In this document: piece after piece, positions 28,541 to 39,589 of the stretch
How the letters are laid out: every line of letters begins with the position of its first letter
How positions within the stretch are numbered: position 1 is the stretch's first letter
Source of the DNA: Anthostomella pinea
Taxonomy: Eukaryota; Ascomycota; Sordariomycetes; Xylariales; Xylariaceae
DNA length: 64,000 nt
Direction of reading: 5' to 3'
Assembly (NCBI GenBank): GCA_963556695.1
Contig: CAUWAG010000020.1
Location: forward strand, 3,534,001 to 3,598,000
Program-made: the position numbers and the translations under genes
The notes under the pieces: generated by a model
What the model was told of the DNA's origin: nothing
Database searches by the model: none
What the model saw: the letters and a program-made list of their open reading frames with translations, nothing else

Positions 28541-31307
28541 CTAACCCGAGCCCTTCAACACCTTCAGCGCAGCCTCGAAGTTCTCAATGTCGCGGAGAAG
28601 CTTCTCCCGGCCGAGCTTGACCGTCTCGTCCTCGGCGGCGATCATGTCAAGCTGCTCCTCGTTGAGGCCGAGCACCATCTCGGTGCTGAAGATTTTGAGT
28701 GGGCTGTTCTTCCCCGACAACAGGAAATAATTGACGGCCTGCTGGCAGACGACGTCGACGAATCGCTTGCGCGAGACCTTGTAGTAGCTTTTCAGAACTG
28801 CATTGATTTTGTGTCAGTGACAGGGTTTTTTGGGAGACGAGCGAGGGAGGTTTCGGAAGCAAGCAGACTCCAGTACCCGTTTTAAGACACGCGTAGGGCA
28901 CGATGGGCAATCATCGCTCAGAAAGTGTTCAAGAGAGGTACAATGACTCGAAAATTTGCTTACTGTCATGCATATACTCGCGCACATGTTCCGAGTTAGC
29001 CTTATTGGCCGACAGGCTGCCGAGCTGGGACCGGCTCAGGAAGACGCCTAGCTCAGCGTTGCCAGCCTGGGCGGAGACCGTGCCCAATTTCTCAATCGCA
29101 GCCATCAGCCGGTCGACCTGGCTTTTCTGGATATTGTCGTTGAAGTAGTGGTTCAGCGTCAGCGGGGTGCCCTCGCGCTCGATCTCAAGCAGGAATTTTG
29201 CGTGGGTCATAGCATGGCGGTACGCCTCTTGAAGCTCCTCGACCAGGTAGTCGTCCCAAAGCGCCTCTCGAACCTTGTTGTCCGGGCAGATTTCCTCGAT
29301 CATGGAGTAAATGAAGTCATGAACATGGTAGATAGCCCTGCTCATGTGCGACAGCGTGAGCGATTCCCATTTCTTGGACTGCTCTTTGAACATAGTTCCC
29401 AGGAGAGCGCCTCCGAACTGAGCAGAGGTAAGTAAATGTCTCAAGTGAATAACCCAGTATTGCTTACCGTCCCTAGGTCCTGTCCTCGGCTACTCAAGTA
29501 TACTTCCTCGATGTAATCCATAATGTCTACATCGCTGTCTGCGTCAGGCTTAGTCGGCTTTCTCCAACCAACGATCTCGCTGAGCTCGGGGTAGAACTGG
29601 TCAAACAGCCAGTCTGGCCGGTTCAGAAAATCGGAGGATTTCCGGACAATTCGGTCATCATCACTGGAGTAGCTGCCTTCCCCAGGACTGTCCACGGTGT
29701 ATGGCTTGGTCGCGAACGGTCGCGTATGTCCGTCATCGGCCATTTTGTCAGAGAATTCCTCATTGGCTTCAACAATGCGGGTGACGAGTCGCAGGTTGTG
29801 GTGTTCCGAGAAGATTTCGTCGCCCGTATAGTCAGCAGTGAGCGCACTACGGGCGAGCGTCTGGAATGCCTCGCTCATCTTGTTGAGATAGGCTCGCTGG
29901 GCGTGCGGGTTGCTTCGGGCCGGTCCCATCTTGTCACACTGGGCCCTGACCACTGCCAGTTCTCGGACGATCTCGGCTTTGAGCTTGGGGAACTCCTTCT
30001 TGATGAGGTCGATGAGAAGCTCGCGGACACGCAGCTTCAGGGCGTCCATGCCGGCCTTTCCAGTCGAGTTCAGGACGGACCAAGGAGTCTTGGCAAAGAA
30101 CATTCGCTCCTCTGTCTGCCCTTGTTCAAGGCTTTTGTTCGCGTCATCCGGACCACGATTCTTGACGATGTAGTAGCCCAGGGTGAGATCGCTTCTCTTG
30201 CCCGCGACATGATCGATGGCGATCTGCTGGGTGGCCCGCTCGATTGCCAGATCGGGCTTGGTGAGAACAGCCATGGTTCTCGTCATGGTGGGATCAGCCC
30301 TCTTGGCCAGCTTCAGGATCTCTTGCGTGGCAGGGTCAACGTTGCTGGGCATGATGGCCAGAATACTGTAATAAAATGATTAGAGCGGGAAACCTCACCA
30401 TGATATGGATGAGTACTCACATGGTTCTTGAATCTTGCACTGGAGTGGTGAGAGCACGTCAGCCCCGTTTCTGAGCCCACGTTACCGGGATCACTTACTA
30501 TACTTCTTAACCATGTTCATGACAAGGTCGATATCGCTTTCCGTGGTCATGCCTGCAGTGCACGAGGTCAGTACATCTTCACAGCGAAGTGCCTTAAGCC
30601 AGTAACTGACCGTCAGTCTCATTTCGAAAGATACCAGGAACATCAATCACGGTAAAGTGCTCCTCCTAGACCACGTCAGGACTTAGATAAAGATGAAGTC
30701 GAATTGTATTAGCTCTTACGTTGGGACCAAGCTTCTCGATCTTGAGAACATGCTCGCTGAACGCCGGGAGGCTGGAGCCGTTGAGCGAGGTGATGTTCGT
30801 GGAAGTTCGGATTCCCATGGCCTCATTCGCCTAGATATTGTCAGAAAGTCCTTGGCTCGCGGGTAGGGACAAATGTGACATACCTCCTTGAACAGGTTGG
30901 CCAGGTTCCCGGGACTCATCTCGGTCAGAGTGCGCTGGAAGGCCTTGACGCGCTGCTGTTCCTGGGGCGGCGCATCCAAATTCGGCATGATGGATACAGT
31001 AATGCTCTCCTCAACCTCGCGACGGCAGGTGATTTGGGTAGCATAGCGAGTGCAGAGCTCGGCGTCACGGGGGAAGGCGAAGCCTGTCAGTCCCTCGAGG
31101 ACCGAACTCTTGCCCGAGGACTGGTCTCCAACGACGACGAGCTGGGTACCTATGGTTAGTGATCATCTTTCGGTAAGGTGTGGTCGGACATACCTGAGGG
31201 AGAGCGACTCGGGTGCCGATGAGCTCTCGGAGCTTGTCGACCTTGGTCAGGATAGCGAGGTTGCCTGGGCCATGTTGCCCCTCGGCGGCAGTGGTGCTCA
31301 TGTTCAT
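28541..31307 (-). CDS. Dynamin-like (Mx/Vps1-type) large GTPase
   Basis: Nine exons on the minus strand: 31307-31194, 31141-30884, 30830-30720, 30665-30611, 30552-30499, 30439-30421, 30365-29468, 29417-28964 and 28797-28541, giving 739 residues, ending at TAG. The GTPase domain is at the N-terminus: G1 GDQSSGKSS (43-51), G3 DVPG (169-172) and G4 TKPD (239-242). A stalk/middle region follows, and the GTPase effector domain closes the protein (HDILKSYYKVSRKRFVDVVC to about residue 735). There is no PH or proline-rich domain, so it is closer to the fungal Mx-like group than to classical dynamin; Vps1 and Dnm1 are related but differ in their inserts. These proteins act in membrane fission or are of unknown role. 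Exon 6 is only 19 nt. Every exon was fixed by phase and by restored family motifs. Confidence 0.9.
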
Positions 31308-32176
31308 TGTTCCTGTCATGAAAATGGCGAGGGAGGGGAATCGGAGAAGAACAGGATGCAAAACAAATCGATGGTCAAGAGTGTGAAGTGCAAGAGGCAA
31401 GCTCCAAAAGTGTTTAGTGTTGAGATGGTCTCGGGTGCAGATGGTGCAGATGGTGCAGATGCAGATGCAAAAACAGGAGGGTGGAGGTGAGTCGAGTTAA
31501 ATACCTGGGAGGTTAGGTACTTGACCAACGCAATGCCAAAATGATTTCTCAACACAAGTAGAAAAACCAATCCAACATTGAAACGGGTTCGAGATGGTGC
31601 AAGAGGCGCTGACCATCCCATAGCCTCGCGGAATGCATCAATTGGCCCTCGACGAGGCCCGCGAGTGACCATCACCCAGATAACTATTCGCTGCGGCAAC
31701 CCACGAGGGAGGCTCGCCAGTGCAAGATAGGTTGCATACAGGGAGTTGGCCATTCTGGTACAAACGAGGCAGCAAGGCACACTCCGAGATAACGACGAGA
31801 ATCAGAATCTGCCTTAGCTGGAGGGATTTGAGGTCTCCAAGCAACAGAGTTTGGAGGATTTTGTGCTGTACGAAGGCGCGCATGAACCTGCGACAGCAAT
31901 CCGTCAGGGGTAAGGCCATAGCCGCCCAGGGAAGGTGCCAAGCCACACTCAACACAACCAACACGAAACATTGGAAGGGGCGATACAGATACATATATGC
32001 ATCTCCAGGGTGTTGCCTACGGGACCCCCCGACAGGCGGCCTCCAGTGACGCCAATGTGTACTATTGCAGGCTCTAGAGGAGAGAGAGCGCTACACAATT
32101 GGGATATTGGACCAATAGCAAATGTCCTGTACTTTCCCATGAAGTTATCATAGTTGACCGACAAGCGAACTCCTCA
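31308..32176. other. Intergenic, no supported gene
   Basis: Promoter side of the dynamin-like gene. It contains a GATGGTGCA 9-mer tandem repeat at about 31427-31465 and otherwise nothing recognisable. Confidence 0.65.
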
Positions 32177-33336
32177 TCAAACTCCAATACCTTGCCCATC
32201 GAGAACATCCTTGTAGAACTCCCCGAGGAGCTTACCGCTCGGAGCCTCAGGGTACAGGTCCTTGAAGTCCAAGTAGCCCAGATACGCAGCCGACTCAGGA
32301 GTGTTATCGCCACGGAGCAGACACGAGTCGTAATATTCATTGATAGTCAGGCCTGGCGGGAGAGCGCTGCTCGACGTCTCCTGTTTCGCCTTCGCGATAG
32401 CGTCGTGGATCATTTGCGCACTCAGCTAATACGGATCGTTGGGTCAGCACACATGGCCCGTGACAGGTATCTCATCTGCGTCGGAAAGGAGGTGACATAG
32501 GGGTTTGGCTTACCTCTGTCCAGACAGACTTTTCCCCGCTGACCTCATCCAGGGTGTCCGCGCACTGGTTCATGGACAGGACCTCGGTGTAGGCGAACAC
32601 CTTCTTGTTGATCGTCCTGGGGTCCGCGATGATCCTCGCCACGCGCCAACCGATGTCTCTGATGTCCGTCAACGCGTTCGGGACCGTGCCATCCCCAGCG
32701 TGTATATTGAGGATGCCTCTGACTGCATGCGCTGTCCGGCCCGAGGGCACAGCTGCCACGGAGAGGTTGAACCACAATCCGACATCGATGACTGTATATG
32801 CGAGGCGGAGGCGCTGCACCGCAGCGAGGGCGTCATCCTTCTATAATGGTACTTAGCTTTTGATAGTGGCAGGTACATAGTATAAGAGCCAGAAATAGGA
32901 CGTACTCGGTCTCGCAAGAGCATCACGCCTCTGGGCGCAGGCGATCCCCAATCGCAGGGTACGAATCTCTTCACGCCCGCGTCCTTTGCCGCCTGGGCCA
33001 GACCGGCCTGCAGCTCGAGCTGGTATGCAGAGATACAAGAGAGCACGGTGTCGAGGCCGGTCAGCGCCTTCACAAGCTCTGCCTTTGGGGCTTTCAAGTC
33101 AAGTATCACGATCTTGACTCCACGGTCCTTGAGGGCCTTGGACCCATCGCTGTCAACCGACTCAGGTCGAGTCAAGGCTGTTACTTCCTGCGATCCCATT
33201 TAGTTTGAGCTTGGTTTACGGTGTGTGCTAGAGGTGAACTAACGAAGTTGACATCCGATGCCAGGAGCCCATTCACGATGGACTTGCCAGTATTCCCCGT
33301 TGCTCCCACGATACCAACTTTGATCGGTGATGACAT
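32177..33336 (-). CDS. NmrA-like / isoflavone-reductase-like NAD(P)-dependent protein
   Basis: Four exons on the minus strand, all phase 0: 33336-33244, 33187-32906, 32840-32514 and 32425-32177, giving 316 residues, ending at TGA. The N-terminal NADP-binding motif is canonical: VGIVGATGNTGKSIVNGLL. Then EVTALTRPESVDSDG (the arginine typical of NADPH preference), LDTVLSCISAYQLELQ and RFVPCDWGSPAPRG follow, as in fungal isoflavone-reductase-like proteins (CipA/PCBER type). Substrate-side residues (DIRDIGWRVARIIADPRT) are conserved in the family. The fungal members are cytosolic oxidoreductases, often next to secondary-metabolism genes; the substrate cannot be named. It is more canonical than the relative at 17489-18559. 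Confidence 0.9.
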
Positions 33337-34472
33337 GGTTGGAAAAGAGGATGCTGGAGACTGATGAGATATAGGACCGTTGAAGCAAGAGTTAGCCAGG
33401 ATTTATACCTGACAATTAGTCAGTTGTCCTGCTTCGTAACCGGGTACTGACAAAGCTCATGCAGGCCTCAAGCCAAGACCATCTGAATTTGTAAGCAAAT
33501 GCGAAGTCTCACAGGACGGGAGCATGCAGTGTGCAATTATATCCGACAAACCCCGCATGCGAGAGACGGACTCCGCACGTGAGGGAAGCAATGGAAGCCA
33601 TAATATCACGAAAGCCAAAGGCGTCAAAACCTGACCATAATTGTGTGCTCAAGCGCTGCGGGTAGAAACTAAGCAAACGATAATTCAAAATTCAGAATGT
33701 AACTCGCACACATATTGTTTTGCCCTCAGACAGCTGGTGGTACAGATCCTCTTCGCTGAAACGCCATGCCGTAAGTTCAATAATGCAGATACCGGAGCAC
33801 ACTATGTAGCACGTGATACACTCCCCGGCCATAAGTCTCCGAGCATCCCTGTTTTACACCAAAACACCCCAACTTTACGCTATCGTAATAAATCGAGTAA
33901 AATAGATACAACTTAAGTACTTATAATACTTATAGTTGATTTACTGGAATATTAAAGTGGATTACTTAAAAACTTTGATATCTTAGAGATAAAGGTCGTA
34001 AATATTACTTTATTAAAGGTTAAATTTTCGCTTAAGATATCTATTTTTTTTTAAATCTATTAAATAAGGTTTTTTGTCTTATACGTATGTTACATGTTAT
34101 TTAATATTGTATAACTTTATCACAACTTATACGGGGGTTTAAACATTTTTATAGCTTTATTAAGATTTTTAATTTTTAATTTTAAACTTTACTATTATAT
34201 ATATATTTCTTACTATTTTAATCGTTAAGAAAATAAATATTCAGAAATTAGTTAGTAAAAACTTCAGCATTTTCAAATATTAAATTCCTTATAATATCTC
34301 ATTCTAAAAAGCTTTAGGTCTTTAGTTATAAAAGCGTAAAGGTAGGGCATTTTGGTGTAAATGCGGGTATGCTCGGAGACTTATGGCGGGTCAGTGTATC
34401 AGTAGAAGGGCGCGTTGCATATTGCACGTGTTCCGAGTTGTGTTCCAAGGACGACACATTGACTCTCCAAGA
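33337..34472. other. Intergenic, mostly occupied by the inverted-repeat element
   Basis: Left of 33814 is the promoter of the NmrA-like gene. From 33814 to 34401 lies the AT-rich element with terminal inverted repeats. The last 71 bp are the 3' flank of MEF2. No gene is visible. Confidence 0.7.
33814..34401. mobile_element. 588-bp MITE-like element with about 68-bp terminal inverted repeats
   Basis: The left end (33814-33881, starting TGATACACT) and the reverse complement of the right end (34333-34401) match at about 84 percent over 68-69 positions with one gap. Both carry CATAAGTCTCCGAGCAT, TTTACACCAAAA and TTTACGCT blocks. The core is very AT-rich and has no open frame, so it is non-autonomous or eroded. 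If the outermost TGA match is chance, the insertion site could be a TA dinucleotide (Tc1/mariner style); no longer target duplication is clear. The right end lies 71 bp from the MEF2 stop codon. Confidence 0.85.
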
Positions 34473-37094
34473 TCATCCAAGTGCCTTCTCTCTCGGACCG
34501 CTGATCTTCTCGAAAGTATCCAAGGCCATGGTCATGGAATGTCGACCTGCCGTCTTGCTGCGAAGGACGTTGTCGTAGTCGAGCATCTCTGCAAGTGGCA
34601 CCTGCGCTGTGATCTGGAGCATACGTAGACGCCCTTTACGCGTTTCTCGAAGGGTGGTTTGGAACTCGTAAGGATCAGGGGGAGCATAGATGTCCGCAAT
34701 GTCGATGTCTCTGCCTTCCCTGGCCGAATCATCCTGCATGTCCCTCACTTCGAGGACATGACCGCCGCGAGCAGAATGCAAATCGTGTTGGACCGCCCCC
34801 GCCGCTGATTCGGGACAGATGATCGTGAGTTTCATGACCGGCTCGAGAAGAACGACGCCTCCTTGTTGGTAGGCCTCCTTTAAGGCTTCCCTGGCTGCCT
34901 TGTTTGCTGCGCCAGCGAGATGCGCGCCAGATGCTGGGCCGAAGTAGTCAGTTTCTGCATCTAAAGTGACAGTGACCAGGCACTGATGCATTGGAGAGCT
35001 GCGTCGTGGGCCCCTCGCGAGTGCTGCGACTATACCATTCGTGAGTTGATATCTGGCGGTCTCGACGTCGAAAGGGTGATTTTCTCCAGGAAAATCGACC
35101 TGGACTATGTTCCCGTCCCGTTCAAAGAAGGACTCTTGAAGAGTTTCCCGATGGTGTTGCTCTAGAGGCTCGACTACGACTGTGCAGGCTGCCATTCCAG
35201 CTTTGCCTGCCACGGTCTTGTCGAATACAGCTCGGTGAGACGTTGACGAAGTCAGGCTTTCCTTATAGTCAACGGCAATGTTACCCCACATGGCTTCGGC
35301 TTTGTAGTGGTTCTCCAAACGATCTCGTGCAACTTCCAGGTGAAGCGTGCCCATCCCCGATAAGGTGTACTGTTCCGTTTTCTCATCCTTGGACCACCGA
35401 AGACTGGGATCCTCACGGGATGCGTTCTCTAAGGCGGTTTCGAGAGCCTTGGCCCCAGTGGGACTGTAGGCGTCGAGTACAATGAAAGCCACTGCGGATG
35501 GAATCTCAGGTGGCCGTACCTGAACGCTTGAAAGTACTGCTGGCGGGGCTTTACCTGAAGCGAAGGTCATCAATGTGTCTCCTGTCCGGGCACCCTTGAG
35601 ACCTGTAATGGCACCTATCTGGCCTGGCGATAGGTATGGAATCTCAACGGTCTGCGCTGCTGAGATCTGCATCATGTTGAGGGGCCTCTCAAACTGCTGC
35701 AGATTGGCATTCCATACCGATGTGTTCTTCTTGAGAACCCCCTCATACACACGCACCCATGTGAGCATACCTCGACGCGGGTCATTTACGACTTTAAAGA
35801 CCGCCGCCAAAGATTCCACTTTGGGTATTTTCTGCTTCTTAGACGATCGTGGGCCTTGCAGCGCCTGACTCAACGGTTGGTGTGTTCGACCTACGCGTAC
35901 CTCAAGTTCCGGGCGGTCGAGAGGGCTGGGCAGATACTCATTGACGGCGTTCAACAATGGCACAACCCCAATGTTTTTCAGGCTTGAACCCGCAAAGACG
36001 GGAATAAGTGAGCCCTCGCCGTCATTGATGACACGACGAATGCTTTCTTTGATAGATGAGCTTGAAAGATCCTTTCCGTGCTCTGTCCACAGCTCCAATA
36101 GCTCGTCATCCTTCTCGCAGAGTAGCTCAATCAGCTTCTCTCTCGCACGATCAAGCTCGTATCTGATTGTGCCCTCGATCACTTTGGCAGCCAGTTGCTC
36201 ACTGGAATCATCGGTCCCAGCCCAGCTGACGACCTTGCCGGTAATGACATCGACTACACCCCTCACCGTATCCTTTCCCCACCAGGGGATTTGGCACACC
36301 AGGGGCATGCCGTTGAGCTTCAATCCGATGTCTTGGATAGACTTCTTGAAAGAAGCGCCTTCGCGGTCGAGTTTGTTGACGAAGATGATGCGTGGTATCT
36401 TGAACTCTTGGGCTGAAGACCATACTCTCTCAGTATGGGCTTCGACACCCTCAACTCCGTCAATGACGCAGACGGCCCCATCGAGGATAGGCATGCAGCG
36501 CTCGACCTCGAATCTGAAGTCGACATGGCCAGGCGTATCAATCAAGTTGATGGTGTGTTGTTGATCACCCGAACGCAGCTGGTCCTTCTTAGGCCAGGCG
36601 AATGTGATGGCTGCTGATTGGATTGTGATGCCTCTTTGCCTCTCCATAGGCAGGAAGTCGGTCACGGTATCGCCTTGATCAACATCTGGAATCGTGATCA
36701 GCGCAATGTCCTGGCAATTGTGCTCTTGTTGGTAGACTGAATTCCCACTTGAGAGCGAAAGAAGTAGATTCCAAATTATATACTTACTGCCTGCGTGCCT
36801 CAAAGACCCACTGTCGTAGAGCATCTGCTCAGTTGTTGTTGTCTTCCCCTAAAGATGTGTGAGTAGTGGAACCCACTTCAGCTTTGAAGAGGAACTCACT
36901 GCGTCAACATGGGCAACGATGCCAATGTTCCGGACATACTTGATACCGGCATCCTGCTGAGTGGAAGTTGAGGCTTGCCGGGCCAAACACCTCGCACAGT
37001 TCAGTCTCGAAGGGCCTGCTTTCGGTCTGGCCGCTCCCCATCGTCTGGGGAGAGCTCGGCACGCAGGTGCTAGCAAGCCCATCCCGCAGATCAT
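34473..37094 (-). CDS. MEF2: Mitochondrial elongation factor G2 (ribosome-recycling factor Mef2)
   Basis: EF-G2mt releases mitochondrial ribosomal subunits after termination. Exons are 37094-36900, 36848-36788 and 36685-34473, giving 822 residues (yeast Mef2 is 819), ending at TGA. The N-terminus is basic and Ser/Ala-rich, fitting a mitochondrial presequence (RALPRRWGAARPKAG, then RQASTSTQQD). GTP-binding motifs are intact: AHVDAGKTTTTE, the switch I-region ERQRGITIQSAA, DTPGHVDF, and NKLD. Domains II-V follow, with the domain IV stretch GEPH-like replaced by family-typical sequence and MKLTIICPESAAGAVQHDL near the C-terminus. The short second exon codes for the rest of the P-loop; its flanking introns split G1 after HVDA. 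It is divergent from VPS17. Confidence 0.92.
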
Positions 37095-37674
37095 ATGTCG
37101 CAAGCTAAGGATTCTCTCATGACACCAACGCCAAACAGCACTTACTGAAGAATTGAGTCTGATCGGCTATGTTGGCGCTTAGGGTTTGACATTGAACGGT
37201 GGAAGGTAGGAGGTATTTCAACATCAAAAGTGAAGATGTGCCCAAGTGACTTCCTCACCATTGGCTGTTTGAGCCACAAGCAAGCGCACGGGCCAAGACG
37301 TTACTGGATGATCCGTGCCCCGCCGAATGAGGCTTGGGAGCTGAAGAAGGCACCTGCAGCCACAATCCGTCCAAAGGCCTCCTTGCGGGCTGCGGCGGAG
37401 GGCAACATCCACCATTATGAGCGATCGTCGGGTCGGTCGTCAGCTTGATCTATCTTCCAAAATTCTGCAGTCGTTGCCCGCGCAGTTCGTCTCCAACGGG
37501 CATAGAGAACATACAATAAAAATTGCTACGGGTTTCCGGATCATCGAATACAATAAGAGCCATAGCTCAATCCTCGACTCGCTTCCAAGATACACCTCGA
37601 CTCCTCGTGTGCTTCCAACAAGCCACTCCCTTCCACCACTCTCTCCCTGGGTCCTCGACTGTACGATAACGACA
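37095..37674. promoter_or_regulatory. Divergent promoter of MEF2 and VPS17
   Basis: 580 bp between the two start codons. No known binding site stands out; the 100 bp before VPS17 are C/T-rich. Confidence 0.5.
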
Positions 37675-39589
37675 ATGGATTACCGCTCGTCGATCGGTGA
37701 CGATGAGCACCCGGCTGGTCCGTCTCCTTGGGGATCATCTCCACCGGCCTCACCTCAGCGGAACGCCTCCAACTACACTTCGATAGGCAACCCGCAACCG
37801 TCTTCACCGTATCGTTATGGGGGTCAAGAGTACGCAAATGGATTCACGCGGGAAGACCCGGAAGCCAATGCCTTCAGACGGCCAGATACCGCTGGCAGCA
37901 CGGCATCTACGACCGAGTACGAGACGTCACAGCAGTCAGACCCCTCGCAACAGGCCGGCTTCGGCGCCGAAGCAGAACAACAACGACAAGAATCGCAGGC
38001 GCAAGGAAATCAGCCCGGCAATGGCGCATCGGTGGAACAGAGACGGCGCGAGTCGCAGCAGCAGCGGAGACCCCCTGGTCCCCAATACAAGCTGCAAGCA
38101 AAAATCACTGGTCTAGAGCGGACAGGGCGGAAAGATCCCATCTTGCGATTTGATGTCCACGTAAGTTGGCTTGCGCGGTGCGAACTACATGCCCAATAAT
38201 ACTAATCAGGGGCGCAGACGAACATACCCAGGTTCCGAACCACCCAATTCCGCGATGTCCGCCGTCTACACTCAGAATTCGTCAAGCTCGCCGAACATCT
38301 GATATCTGCCAACCCTGACGCCTTGGTCCCGGCTGTACCGCCCGCGCTGACATCTGCCGGAGCCGGGACCGACGAGGACGAGACAAGAGTGAAGGCGCTT
38401 ATGCAGAGATGGTTCAACTACGTTTGCAGCAACGAGACGCTCATGAGAGACGACGAGATGGTTTTATTTGTTGAGAGCGACTTCGGCTACAGCCCAATGG
38501 TCAAGCGGAAGCAACCTGCGACCGGTGTGCGAAGAAAGGTTCTGAAGCAGTTCGCGCCTCCGCCGGATGATACCCCTGAGCTATCCGATGCACGACCGAT
38601 TGTGAAGCTGTTCTACTTGGGTTCGATGGATGCGGGACACAAGGTGGATCGGCTCGTCAAGTCTCGCAGAGGTAAGTTCACCCGTTCAATATTTATGAGG
38701 GCAAGAGCTGATAATGACAGGCTTGGGACTTGCGGAGTCTGACTTCGGTGTGAAACTCGGTGCGATGAGCGTACAGGAGCCGCATCAGGGGCTTGCAAGT
38801 GCCTACCGGAAGCTCGGAAAGGTTGTCCAGACCGTTGGTGACTGTCACGCGGCTCAGGCTACAGCTGAAGCCACGACCATCGGTGACCCGTTCCAGTACC
38901 ACTCGTCAGATGCATTTATCGTCAAGGAGACCTTCACCAATCGCCAGCTCCTAACTCGCGAGTTCCTCCAAGCCCAGGAGATTACACGCAGCAGACTGAA
39001 TGCCGCCGAGAGGCTGAAGGCCAGCTCGAATGTGCGACGGGAGAAGGTAGACGAGGCCATCACAGCCCTAGATGACGCGAGGAACAGCGAGCTTGAACTC
39101 ATGCATAAGACAACACGAGTGACACAGCACCTTGTACAGGACCGACGCAAGTGGTTTGCGAGGACCGCGGCTGACCTTCGCTTGAGTATTCGCGAATTCG
39201 TTACGCGGGAGATCGAAGCTGAGAGACGCACACTGGCCCTGCTGGAAAGCGTGCGACCCGATATCAGAGCCATCGACGCCTCGGGCGGTCTGAGCCGCCT
39301 GGGCAGGGAAGCACACCCCGCAGCCCGTCGTGCGAGCGTCCCAGCAAGCCAAGGACCCAAAGGCGATGCATGGAGCGGTGTTCCCAGACGCACAGACAGC
39401 GTCAGCAGAAGCGTCTCGGGGAGCCTGATGCCCGACGTGGGCGAGGAGGACGAGGATGAGAGCGGTCAGGGTTCGGGGGCGAAGAACGTCGGTGGAAGTC
39501 GAGGGCTGCCTGGGCTCGCCGAGGAAGACGACGAGGACCGGGTGGACGCCCGGAATGCTGCGAGCCGATTGGCAACCAGCACCTTCTGA
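37675..39589 (+). CDS. VPS17: Retromer subunit Vps17 (PX-BAR sorting nexin)
   Basis: Vps17 pairs with Vps5 in the membrane-bending subcomplex of retromer, which returns cargo from endosomes to the Golgi. Exons are 37675-38160, 38218-38671 and 38721-39589, giving 602 residues (yeast Vps17 is 551), ending at TGA. The first 145 residues are disordered and Ser/Gln-rich. The PX domain follows (KLQAKITGLERTGRKDPILR, then PRFRTTQFRDVRRLHSEFVK, then MQRWFNYVC). The C-terminal BAR region is helical (LQAQEITRSRLNAAERLKAS to IREFVTREIEAERRTLALLE). A disordered acidic tail ends the protein (GEEDEDESGQGSG). Both introns have GTAAGT donors. I recall close Sordariomycete homologues. The sequence is fully consistent with a functional gene. 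Confidence 0.94.
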
